Of a stretch of 8,380 bases of DNA, positions 1 to 6,245 are shown piece after piece. The notes beneath the pieces were generated by a model that searched no databases, was not told the origin of the DNA, and saw only the letters and a list, made by a program, of their open reading frames with translations. The stretch lies in the NCBI GenBank assembly GCA_023433685.1, contig JAEYUD010000068.1, forward strand, positions 1-8,380, written 5' to 3'. The translations under genes and the position numbers were made by a program. The DNA comes from Bacteroidota bacterium. Its GTDB lineage: Bacteria; Bacteroidota; Ignavibacteria; Ignavibacteriales; Ignavibacteriaceae. The stretch's first letter is position 1. Every line of letters starts with the position of its first letter.

Positions 1-1608
1 GTGCTTGCCGAGGCGATAGCTGAAGGGCATAAAAGAGGGTTACACGTTGAAGCCTGGTTTGAGTACGGCTTTGTTGGCGGGTGGACCGGTAATCAGCCTC
101 CCGGTGGAAAGGGACCCATCTTCAACTCGCATCCCGACTGGGTGGCTAAGAAATTAGATGGTGGTGAGATCGACGGCTCGAATTTCTACTGGATGATACA
201 CACCAAACCTGAAGTGCAGAATTTTCTTATTGCCATGTGCACCGAGATAGCCAGAAATTACGATGTCGATGGTATTGAACTCGACAGGATCAGGTACTCG
301 AGCACCCAGTATGGTTATGACGCATATACTGACAGCCTTTATCGCGTTCAAAACAATGGAAATCCACCACCTGTAAATTATGCTGACACAAGCTGGATCA
401 GATGGAGAGCAAATAACCTGAATCAGTTCATGGTAAGGGTGAAAGATTCGATCAAAACCATCAACCCTCACGTGAATATTTCAAACGCGCCATCACTGTA
501 TGCTTCTGGAAGCTACACTTCGTATGTTAATTTCTGTCAGGACTGGGTTGGTTGGCTTCGTGACGGGTCGGTTGACAATGTGCAAGTGCAATCGTATGTT
601 GGCTCGTCTTTCTCTTTCGGCGCGATTCTTGATTATATTTTGCAACTGGTACCCGATAAAAATAAAATTTATCCTGCCTTCGCGATATCTCCCAATAGTG
701 TAAGTATTACGAATCAGGAGATATCCAACTTTGTTAATGTTACCAAAACCAAGGGGTTTAAGGGTAACGCGATCTGGTACTTTACCGACCTTGGCCCTGT
801 TTTCCCATATATCAAGCAAAATATTTACCAAACCCCAAGCTATCCTCCCCATTCCACAGCCAACTGGAGAGAATTTTACAAGATAGTTGAAATGAGCGAC
901 CAGGCGAACGCGATGAGAGCCGGAAACTGGATTCAAAGCACTGTATTTGGATTTAACGGACCATCATTTTACGCTGATAATTCTGCACAAGCTTCTGTTA
1001 ATTATTATGTGGATGTCCCCGTGGATGGGTACTATGAGGTTTATGCATTTAATGTTACCGCGGTAAACAGAACCGATTCCGCTAAATACAGTGTGATCGA
1101 TTCATCCGGAAGCAGCTCAACATATCTTATTAATCAGAACGATGTTAATCTGAGAAGATGGTACAAGATCGGTGATCATTATCTGAAGGCGGGCCGCAGA
1201 AACGTTGTTAGACTCTCAAATGAGGGGCTTTCAACAGGAAAGTTGGTAAGCGCGGATGCAGTAATGGTTGTTTTGAACAGACGACTTTCACCAGTTGTTA
1301 CGTCGGTTCAAGAAAATGAGGGTACCGGCTTAAAAAAAAAGTCCATAAAGTCTTTTAATATAAAAAGTTATCCTAATCCATTCAATGGTGAGTTCAAAGT
1401 ATCTTACGACATTCCTGCTGATGGCCCCACGGAGATCAAGGTTTTCAGCAGTTCAGGAGAGTTGGTAAGAGTATTAGATAGATCAGAAAAAAATCCCGGT
1501 TCTTATGAAACAAGCATCAATACCAACGGGTTGGCAAGTGGTGTTTATTTTGTAACGATCGGGCAAGCCGGATACTACGAGGTGGTCAAAGTCATACTTA
1601 ACAAATGA
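1..1608 (+). CDS. GHL10-type glycoside hydrolase-like protein with T9SS sorting domain (5' partial)
   Basis: The reading frame is open at the first base, so the GTG there is probably internal; the signal peptide and the start of the TIM-barrel domain lie upstream. Visible residues 1-280 resemble the GHL10 (DUF187) family: an AHKRG-like helix followed by HVEAWF (9-20), then KPEVQNF and YDVDGIELDRIRY (69-99), the strand and acidic cluster typical of the family's active-site end. Residues about 288-430 look like a golvesin-type beta-sandwich (YADNSAQASVNYYVDVP, then YYEVYAFN and ADAVMVV). Residues about 455-535 are a type A T9SS C-terminal domain with YPNPFNGEF at 457-465, GELVRVLD, LASGVYFV and a basic end. 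The mature protein should be exported to the periplasm, carried across the outer membrane by T9SS, and anchored at the surface or released. Its substrate is not evident; GHL10 members are linked to polysaccharide or peptidoglycan-like glycans. The stop is 27 bases before the phosphofructokinase gene. Confidence 0.85.
   Translation: MLAEAIAEGHKRGLHVEAWFEYGFVGGWTGNQPPGGKGPIFNSHPDWVAKKLDGGEIDGSNFYWMIHTKPEVQNFLIAMCTEIARNYDVDGIELDRIRYSSTQYGYDAYTDSLYRVQNNGNPPPVNYADTSWIRWRANNLNQFMVRVKDSIKTINPHVNISNAPSLYASGSYTSYVNFCQDWVGWLRDGSVDNVQVQSYVGSSFSFGAILDYILQLVPDKNKIYPAFAISPNSVSITNQEISNFVNVTKTKGFKGNAIWYFTDLGPVFPYIKQNIYQTPSYPPHSTANWREFYKIVEMSDQANAMRAGNWIQSTVFGFNGPSFYADNSAQASVNYYVDVPVDGYYEVYAFNVTAVNRTDSAKYSVIDSSGSSSTYLINQNDVNLRRWYKIGDHYLKAGRRNVVRLSNEGLSTGKLVSADAVMVVLNRRLSPVVTSVQENEGTGLKKKSIKSFNIKSYPNPFNGEFKVSYDIPADGPTEIKVFSSSGELVRVLDRSEKNPGSYETSINTNGLASGVYFVTIGQAGYYEVVKVILNK
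1332..1340 (+). repeat. A9 homopolymer tract in the linker before the T9SS domain
   Basis: Nine consecutive A residues encode part of the Leu-Lys-Lys-Lys linker (around residues 444-447) between the golvesin-like domain and the sorting domain of gene 1. Reading through with one A fewer meets TAA almost at once, and with one A more meets TAA within about eight codons. Slippage here would therefore remove the secretion signal while leaving the catalytic part intact. Whether slippage occurs is unknown. Confidence 0.6.
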
Positions 1609-1624
1609 AGTGCTAAATAACCAT

Positions 1625-1629
1625 AAGGA
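1625..1629 (+). promoter_or_regulatory. Shine-Dalgarno AAGGA of the phosphofructokinase gene
   Basis: AAGGA lies six bases before the ATG at 1636. It supports that start in a 27-base gap that has no recognisable terminator hairpin. Confidence 0.65.
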
Positions 1630-1635
1630 CTTAAA

Positions 1636-2967
1636 ATGATAGCGCCGAAAAAACTTGCAATCTTGGTTGGTGGCGGACCGGCTCCCGGAATCAACAGTGT
1701 TATCAGCAGTGCCACGATCAGGGCGGCTGTTGAAGGAATAGAAGTAATTGGAATAAAAGACGGTTTCCAATGGATAATGGAAGGCGAGATTGGTCATTGC
1801 CACACTTTGACGATTGATGAAGTCAGCCGTATCCACTTCCGTGGCGGATCGTTTATAGGCATTTCCAGAGCAAATCCCACAAAAAATAAAAAACATCTCG
1901 AAAACACAGTAACTTCACTGCTGCGACTTAATGTCGATAAACTTATCACCATCGGTGGTGATGATACAGCGTATTCCGCTATGAAAGTGGAAGAAATGGC
2001 TGCCGGGAGGATCAGAGTGGTTCACGTTCCAAAGACGATCGACAATGACCTCGATCTTCCGCACGGAATTCCCACTTTTGGTTTCCAAACCGCTCGTCAC
2101 ATCGGTGTTGAAATTGTTAAAAACCTCATGGTTGATGCCCAGACCACTTCAAGGTGGTATTTTGTTGTTACCATGGGCCGTAAAGCCGGACATCTTGCCC
2201 TTGGAATAGGGAAGGCTGCCGGTGCCACTCTTACACTCATACCAGAAGAATTCCCCAGCGAGACTATAAAGCTCGATCACATTATCGATATTCTTGTAGG
2301 CGCTATAATCAAGCGTATCAGTTATGGTAAAATGGACGGAGTTGCCATTCTTGCTGAAGGATTGGTTGAGCACCTTGACCCCAAAGAACTTCTCGCCCTT
2401 GGAGAGGTTGAAAGGGATGCCCATGATAATATCAGGATAGCAGAAGTTAATCTTGGCGAGATACTTAAAGCCAAAGTACAAGACAGGCTTAAAGAATTTG
2501 GTCATAAAGTAACGATCGTCGCAAAGAATATCGGATATGAGTTGAGATGCGCGGATCCGATTCCCTTTGACATGGAATACACAAGAGATCTTGGTTATTC
2601 TGCCGCGCAGTTCATTTTGAATGGTGGAAATGCCGCGATGGTATCAATTCAGGGTGGCAAATTCGTTCCTCTTTTCTTCAAGGATATTCTTGATCCGAAG
2701 ACAAAGAAAACAAAGGTAAGAATGGTTGATCCATCAAATGAGTCATTCCTGATAGCCAGAAGGTACATGCTCAGATTGAGCAGTTCAGATTTTGAAGATC
2801 CGCATGAACTCGCAAAATTTGCTGCCACATGCGGCATTTCGCTTGACGAATTCACAAAAAGATTCCACTACATCATCGAAAATGATATGCTATACAAGCA
2901 TATAAAAGAAGGTAATGTAGCGCTCTCCGGTTCGGGCGAAAAAGACGAATCGAATGCCGGGATGTAA
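1636..2967 (+). CDS. 6-phosphofructokinase, predicted diphosphate-dependent type
   Basis: Phosphorylates fructose 6-phosphate to fructose 1,6-bisphosphate in cytoplasmic glycolysis; PPi-dependent members also run the reverse reaction (EC 2.7.1.90). Visible family motifs in the 443-residue product: GGGPAPGINSVI (12-23, nucleotide/phosphoryl donor loop), RGGSFIGISR (69-78), GGDDT (107-111), PKTIDND (132-138, with the catalytic Asp136), MGRKAGHLAL (180-189), AEGLVE (240-245) and a substrate-loop region around YELRCADPIPFD (301-312). In E. coli PfkA the positions of Asp110 and Lys133 are both Gly; Asp plus Lys is the known signature of PPi-using enzymes. The length exceeds the short ATP-PFKs (about 320) and fits the long bacterial group. 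The last 18 or so residues are a Gly/Ser-rich, charged tail. The start is supported by AAGGA at 1625. The stop is three bases before the SDR start. The family assignment is firm; the PPi dependence is inferred from two residues. Confidence 0.93.
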   Translation: MIAPKKLAILVGGGPAPGINSVISSATIRAAVEGIEVIGIKDGFQWIMEGEIGHCHTLTIDEVSRIHFRGGSFIGISRANPTKNKKHLENTVTSLLRLNVDKLITIGGDDTAYSAMKVEEMAAGRIRVVHVPKTIDNDLDLPHGIPTFGFQTARHIGVEIVKNLMVDAQTTSRWYFVVTMGRKAGHLALGIGKAAGATLTLIPEEFPSETIKLDHIIDILVGAIIKRISYGKMDGVAILAEGLVEHLDPKELLALGEVERDAHDNIRIAEVNLGEILKAKVQDRLKEFGHKVTIVAKNIGYELRCADPIPFDMEYTRDLGYSAAQFILNGGNAAMVSIQGGKFVPLFFKDILDPKTKKTKVRMVDPSNESFLIARRYMLRLSSSDFEDPHELAKFAATCGISLDEFTKRFHYIIENDMLYKHIKEGNVALSGSGEKDESNAGM

Positions 2968-2970
2968 CCC

Positions 2971-3672
2971 ATGATTATAAAAGAAGCATTGCTCTTCGGG
3001 TGTAAAGGCGCCCTCGGTTCGAAGGTAACAGAAGTTTTCAGAACCGCGGGGTTCGACCGTCTTTATCTTTTTGACATGCATCTGGAGGAACAGTCCAATG
3101 ATAAAGAGATATCGATAAAAACGGGCGATCTCTCAGTTGCCGACAATGTAAATAAGGCAATGAGCGTTGTAAAACCAATGCAGGGCAAGCTTCTTTTCCT
3201 TTTCAGTACCATTGGTGGTTTCACCGGTGGTAAAAACATTGAAGAAACCTCACCCGATGATATAGCTCGGATGGTTTCGATGAATTACATCTCCAATTTT
3301 AATATTCTTGCCGAGTTCAAGAAAAAGGTCTCGGTAAGCTCGGGTGGTTCAGCGATGTTCACATCCGCTTATTCCGCTTTTAGGGGAGAGGGTGGCAGAG
3401 CAGCCTATGGTGCTTCGAAAGCCGCGCTTTCATACCTTGTAGAAGCCGGAGCTGAAGAGGGAAGGGACATCAATCTGAGCGTAAACGCGATCGCCCCTTA
3501 CATACTTGACACTCCTCAAAACCGGGAATGGATTGACCCGGATTTGATTGAAACTTTGGTGAAACCTGCTGAAACCGCAAGATTTATCCTCTCAATATTT
3601 GAAAATTACAATTTTATTTCCGGAAACATTTTCAAACTGAAACACCGTTTCCCTGTTTCCAATTCTGACTAA
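2971..3672 (+). CDS. Short-chain dehydrogenase/reductase, dihydropteridine-reductase-like
   Basis: A 233-residue NAD(P)-dependent oxidoreductase of the classical SDR fold. The cofactor loop is GCKGALG (10-16, GxxGxxG), a departure from the usual TGxxxGxG. The catalytic residues are Asn105, Ser132 and the YGASK motif (Tyr146, Lys150). Three stretches closely match what I recall of animal quinoid dihydropteridine reductase: GCKGALGSKVTEVFR (10-24), GGFTGG (82-87) and LDTPQNREWI (179-188), where the animal enzyme has GGRGALGSR, GGWAGG and LDTPMNRK. This suggests reduction of a quinoid pterin or a related small substrate, although many bacterial members of this subgroup have no tested substrate. 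The ATG follows the PFK stop by three bases, with a GGGA at 2959-2962 inside the PFK gene as a possible ribosome site, so the two are probably co-translated. No membrane segment is seen; the protein should be cytoplasmic. SDR membership is near certain; the substrate is inference. Confidence 0.88.
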   Translation: MIIKEALLFGCKGALGSKVTEVFRTAGFDRLYLFDMHLEEQSNDKEISIKTGDLSVADNVNKAMSVVKPMQGKLLFLFSTIGGFTGGKNIEETSPDDIARMVSMNYISNFNILAEFKKKVSVSSGGSAMFTSAYSAFRGEGGRAAYGASKAALSYLVEAGAEEGRDINLSVNAIAPYILDTPQNREWIDPDLIETLVKPAETARFILSIFENYNFISGNIFKLKHRFPVSNSD

Positions 3673-3687
3673 CCCAAGAGACTTGTT

Positions 3688-4320
3688 ATGAATTCTTTGG
3701 CTTCGATGTATATTGATGGTGGCGAGTTTATGCACCCAATCCTTATCGCTTTTATTGTGGGATTGGTATTAAGCTTTGAACGTATTTATACATTAAGAAA
3801 GTCGAAGATCAATACACGTACTTTTGTTGACCAGATCAAAAAAGAGATCGAATCAAATGGGGTGGAAGGGGCGAAAAGAATCTGTGAGCAGAATCCAGGA
3901 TCAGTCTCTTCCATTTTTCACGCGGGACTTCAAAGGTTCGACGAAGGTCTTGAGTCGGTGGAGAAAGCGATCATGACTTATGGAAGCATAGAAACCGGTT
4001 TTCTTGAAAAAAGAATGATCTGGATATCTCTCTGCATAGCCCTCGCCCCCATGCTTGGCTTCACCGGAACTGTTCAGGGAATGATAGAGGCCTTCGAAGC
4101 AATAAAAGAAGCTAATCAGATTTCACCGGCAATCGTTGCAGGTGGTATAGCCAAAGCTCTTATTACAACGCTTTTCGGTCTCGTGGTCGCAATGATACTT
4201 CAGGTTTTCTACAACTTCTTTATATCACGGATCGATGACCTGATCTCCGACATGGAAGTAAGCTCGGTACAATTGATCGACAGTCTTTACTCAATAAAGA
4301 ATAAAACCCGCGAACAATAA
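3688..4320 (+). CDS. exbB: MotA/TolQ/ExbB proton channel family protein
   Basis: Inner-membrane subunit of an ion-driven motor that assembles with ExbD/TolR-type subunits to transmit proton-motive force to the envelope. The 210-residue protein has the three-helix pattern of ExbB/TolQ: TM1 about 16-31, a cytoplasmic stretch about 35-108, TM2 about 111-135 and TM3 about 153-178. The family signature is APMLGFTGTVQGMIEAF (120-136), with pore-lining Thr residues here and at ALITTLFG (157-164). A weak AAGAG sits seven bases before the ATG; Met7 (3706) is a possible alternative start, since relatives often begin close to the GG-FM-PIL segment. The two exbD genes follow with no gap, which fixes its role as the channel of a three-gene module. 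No TonB-like or Pal-like partner is in the window, so whether it serves TonB-type uptake, outer-membrane constriction or another task cannot be decided. Confidence 0.93.
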   Translation: MNSLASMYIDGGEFMHPILIAFIVGLVLSFERIYTLRKSKINTRTFVDQIKKEIESNGVEGAKRICEQNPGSVSSIFHAGLQRFDEGLESVEKAIMTYGSIETGFLEKRMIWISLCIALAPMLGFTGTVQGMIEAFEAIKEANQISPAIVAGGIAKALITTLFGLVVAMILQVFYNFFISRIDDLISDMEVSSVQLIDSLYSIKNKTREQ

Positions 4321-4848
4321 ATGAGTCTGATCAGACGCAGAAGAAAAGGGCTTCCCGATGTCCCGCTTGCTTCAATGTCTGACATTGCCTTTTTACTACT
4401 TATCTTTTTCATAGTTGCTGCAACGATCGATATCGATACAGGGATCAGTTTATCCCTACCGGAGTACAATCCGCAAGAAGCACCTGCGCAGATCGAAAAG
4501 AAAAGGGTAACAGAGATTAAAATCCTTCCAAATGAAATCACACTGAATGGCGCGTCCGCTTCGCCGGGCGATATATTCTCCGTCGTCTCGTCGAAAGCGA
4601 GGGAAGCGGTCGGGTTTGCTGACGAAGATAAACCGGTGACTTTGCTGCTTTACTCAGGTGAAGTGCCGTACAGCAAGTACATTACTGCTCTCGATCAAGT
4701 GAAACGGGGTTACAGGGTCATTCAGGATGAAATAGCCCGAAAGGAATTTGGAAAGCCCTTTAAAACGCTCACAGAAGAGGAAAAAAGCACTATTTCTGCC
4801 AAAGTACCTGTTCTTATCACAGTAGGCGAATTAAAGAATAATGATTAG
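4321..4848 (+). CDS. exbD: ExbD/TolR family protein, first copy (long form)
   Basis: Single-pass inner-membrane partner of ExbB. The N-terminus is basic (RRRRK at 5-9) and cytoplasmic, followed by PLASMSDIAFLLLIFFIVAA (15-34). Asp21 is at the position of the proton-carrying Asp of ExbD (Asp25 in E. coli). The rest is periplasmic. At 175 residues it is longer than the second copy: it holds a charged, helix-rich stretch (about 123-160, including GKPFKTLTEEEK) of the kind often seen in one of the paired ExbD proteins of Bacteroidota-type bacteria. The ATG directly abuts the exbB stop (4318-4320) and has no clear Shine-Dalgarno, so translation is probably coupled to exbB. Its last eight bases overlap the next gene. 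Confidence 0.92.
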   Translation: MSLIRRRRKGLPDVPLASMSDIAFLLLIFFIVAATIDIDTGISLSLPEYNPQEAPAQIEKKRVTEIKILPNEITLNGASASPGDIFSVVSSKAREAVGFADEDKPVTLLLYSGEVPYSKYITALDQVKRGYRVIQDEIARKEFGKPFKTLTEEEKSTISAKVPVLITVGELKNND

Positions 4849-5275
4849 ATTTGCGGGTAATAAGAAAAGAAAAGATTCGAAGCCCGGGATTCCCCTGGCA
4901 TCAATGCCTGATATTATCTTCATACTACTTTTGTTTTTTATGGTTTCCACCGTGCTGAAGGAGATTGATGTTAAAGTGCAGTATGACCTTCCCGAAGCCA
5001 CCACTTCCGAGAAATTTGATAACAGACGACTGAATGCCTGGCTTTACATCGGCAGGGATGGCAGGATCCAGGTAAATGACGTGGTGGTTGGAGTTGAGAA
5101 TATCAGGGAAAAATTTGAAGTTATTAGAGCCCGTATGAACAATGTGGTTGTGCAGTTGAGAGTCGATAAAAATGTGCCGATGTCACTCGTCGAGAAGGTA
5201 CAACTCGAGCTACGAAAAGCAAAATGTTTAAGAGTTAACTACATTTCATCAAAAAGTAAACAGGATGAAAAATGA
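4841..5275 (+). CDS. exbD: ExbD/TolR family protein, second copy (short form)
   Basis: Second ExbD/TolR subunit, 144 residues. The cytoplasmic N-terminus is basic (KKRKDSK, 8-14), then PLASMPDIIFILLLFFMVS (18-36) with the conserved Asp at position 24, then a compact periplasmic domain ending in LRVDKNVPMSLVEKVQLELRKA, the usual ExbD beta-alpha end. It shares the PLASM-x-DI core with the first copy but little elsewhere, so this is an old paralogue pair and not a recent duplication. Its start overlaps the first copy by eight bases (4841-4848), and its TGA is shared in an ATGA with the next gene. With the ExbB pentamer and ExbD dimer known from the family, two different ExbD chains could form a heterodimer in one motor; this is inference. 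Confidence 0.92.
   Translation: MIRFAGNKKRKDSKPGIPLASMPDIIFILLLFFMVSTVLKEIDVKVQYDLPEATTSEKFDNRRLNAWLYIGRDGRIQVNDVVVGVENIREKFEVIRARMNNVVVQLRVDKNVPMSLVEKVQLELRKAKCLRVNYISSKSKQDEK
5262..5265 (+). promoter_or_regulatory. Shine-Dalgarno AGGA of the yqeY-like gene
   Basis: AGGA inside the end of the second exbD lies six bases before the ATG at 5272. It supports that start and independent ribosome loading in addition to the ATGA overlap. Confidence 0.55.
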
Positions 5276-5721
5276 GTCTGAAAGACAAGATCAATGAAGA
5301 ATTGAAACAAGCGATGAAGAGCGGCGATAAACTTCGCCTTGAAACAATCCGTTCTATCCGAGCCGGCATACTTGAGTATGAAAAAAGTGGCAAAGGTGAA
5401 TTGCAGAATGAGGTTGATGAGCAAAACCTTCTGAACTCGATGGCAAAGAAGAGGAAAGAAGCCATGGATATTTACAGAGGCGCCGGCAGAACCGACCTCG
5501 CCGACAAAGAAGAGAAAGAGCTTGCAATAATATCAGAGTTTCTCCCAAAACAACTTACGGCTGAAGAAATTGCAGCCAAAGTTGCAGAAGTGGCCGCTGC
5601 AAATACAATCGCGAAAGGTGGCGAGTTCAGTAAGCTAATGCCTGCTGTAATGAAAGAACTCAAAGGCAAGGCTGATGGTGCTTTAATCAAAAAAGCAGTG
5701 GAAGAATTTCTGCGCGGTTAA
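5272..5721 (+). CDS. yqeY: GatB/YqeY domain-containing protein
   Basis: A 149-residue cytoplasmic protein matching the stand-alone YqeY family along its whole length: N-terminal helix bundle (MSLKDKINEELKQAMKSGDK, 1-20; RLETIRSIRAGILEYE), the middle motif with EKEELAI-like sequence followed by EFLPKQLTAEEI (88-99), and the C-terminal domain GGEFSKLMPAVMKELKGKADG (about 116-136) that resembles the tail of the GatB subunit of Asp/Glu-tRNA amidotransferase. In GatB this tail contacts tRNA; the stand-alone protein may bind tRNA or assist amidotransferase, but its precise role is unsettled. The start is fixed by AGGA at 5262 and by the ATGA overlap with the upstream exbD. No gatCAB gene is present here. 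Confidence 0.92.
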   Translation: MSLKDKINEELKQAMKSGDKLRLETIRSIRAGILEYEKSGKGELQNEVDEQNLLNSMAKKRKEAMDIYRGAGRTDLADKEEKELAIISEFLPKQLTAEEIAAKVAEVAAANTIAKGGEFSKLMPAVMKELKGKADGALIKKAVEEFLRG

Positions 5722-5726
5722 TCGAC

Positions 5727-6224
5727 TTGAACTGGATCGACATCTTAGTTGTATTACTGACACTTGCGTCATTTTACCTTGGTTACAAAGAAGGCTTCAT
5801 TAAAAAAGTTTTCGATGTGGTTGGGTTTTTTCTTGGTATTTTCCTCGCGATCAAATTTGCGGGTGAAATGGGCTCGGTGTACAAAAATTTACTTGGAGTG
5901 GCCGATGGTTCCGCGGGTATCATCGGAGGAGTCACCATCTTTATCTTCTTTCAAGTGCTCACCGCGGTGATTGTAAAAGCCACTAAAATCCATGACAAGG
6001 TAAATCACCTTGTTAATAAAATAATCGGTGGAATTGCCGGGACCATCCAGATAGTAATATTTCTCAGTGCCATTTTTTTCGCCGCATCCAAACTGTCATT
6101 TCCGGCCGAAGAGACTACAAAAAAATCGATCTTTTACTCCTCCGTGAAAAGTGTTTTGCCGTCGATAATTGATGCTATTCTTCCAGCCGGAAAAAACAGA
6201 GACGCAAACAGGACTAAAAGATGA
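5727..6224 (+). CDS. CvpA family integral membrane protein
   Basis: A 165-residue protein with four hydrophobic helices (about 3-20, 28-46, 61-84 and 98-120) and a charged C-terminal tail ending in KNRDANRTKR. The opening NWIDILVVLLTLASFYLGYKEGFIKKVFDVVGF is characteristic of the CvpA family (colicin V production protein): a first helix, a G-x-x-x-G-F/I turn, then a second helix. The chosen start is TTG at 5727, five bases after the yqeY stop, because homologues begin M-N-W-x-D at exactly this point; there is no obvious Shine-Dalgarno, so expression is likely coupled to yqeY. CvpA proteins are linked to colicin V secretion and envelope stress in enterobacteria, but a biochemical activity is not established. 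The gene lies directly upstream of mutS2, as a CvpA-like gene does near mutS2 in Bacillus. Confidence 0.87.
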   Translation: MNWIDILVVLLTLASFYLGYKEGFIKKVFDVVGFFLGIFLAIKFAGEMGSVYKNLLGVADGSAGIIGGVTIFIFFQVLTAVIVKATKIHDKVNHLVNKIIGGIAGTIQIVIFLSAIFFAASKLSFPAEETTKKSIFYSSVKSVLPSIIDAILPAGKNRDANRTKR

Positions 6225-6237
6225 CATATCATATTCC

Positions 6238-6243
6238 GGAGAG
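6238..6243 (+). promoter_or_regulatory. Shine-Dalgarno GGAGAG of mutS2
   Basis: A purine-rich GGAGAG lies only two bases before the ATG at 6246; the spacing is shorter than ideal. It is the only good ribosome site in the 21-base gap after cvpA, and a stop codon at 6222-6224 in the same frame rules out a longer N-terminus. Confidence 0.55.
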
Positions 6244-6245
6244 AG

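Noticed and set aside
1..3. GTG at base 1 as the true start of gene 1
   Set aside because: Translation begins inside the GHL10-like domain with no signal peptide, although the protein carries a T9SS domain that requires export; the gene must begin upstream.
493..936. Long open frame on the minus strand inside gene 1, with a further one at 154-471
   Set aside because: No recognisable domain and no plausible ribosome site; it lies antisense to a well-supported coding region, so it is a shadow.
1609..1635. Possible promoter or terminator between gene 1 and the PFK gene
   Set aside because: Twenty-seven bases with no hairpin and no convincing -33/-7 pair; only the ribosome site is clear.
1483..1896. 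Minus-strand open frame spanning the junction of gene 1 and the PFK gene
   Set aside because: It crosses two strongly supported genes, and its translation shows no family features.
2149..2505. Minus-strand open frame inside the PFK gene
   Set aside because: Antisense to conserved PFK motifs; no motif of its own.
5235..5690. Overlapping minus-strand frames opposite yqeY
   Set aside because: Low-complexity Ser/Leu-rich translations typical of the reverse of Lys/Glu-rich helical coding sequence.
6181..6192. Small inverted repeat TTCC-agcc-GGAA near the end of cvpA, followed by A residues
   Set aside because: Only four stem pairs, inside the coding sequence and without a T tract, so not a credible terminator.
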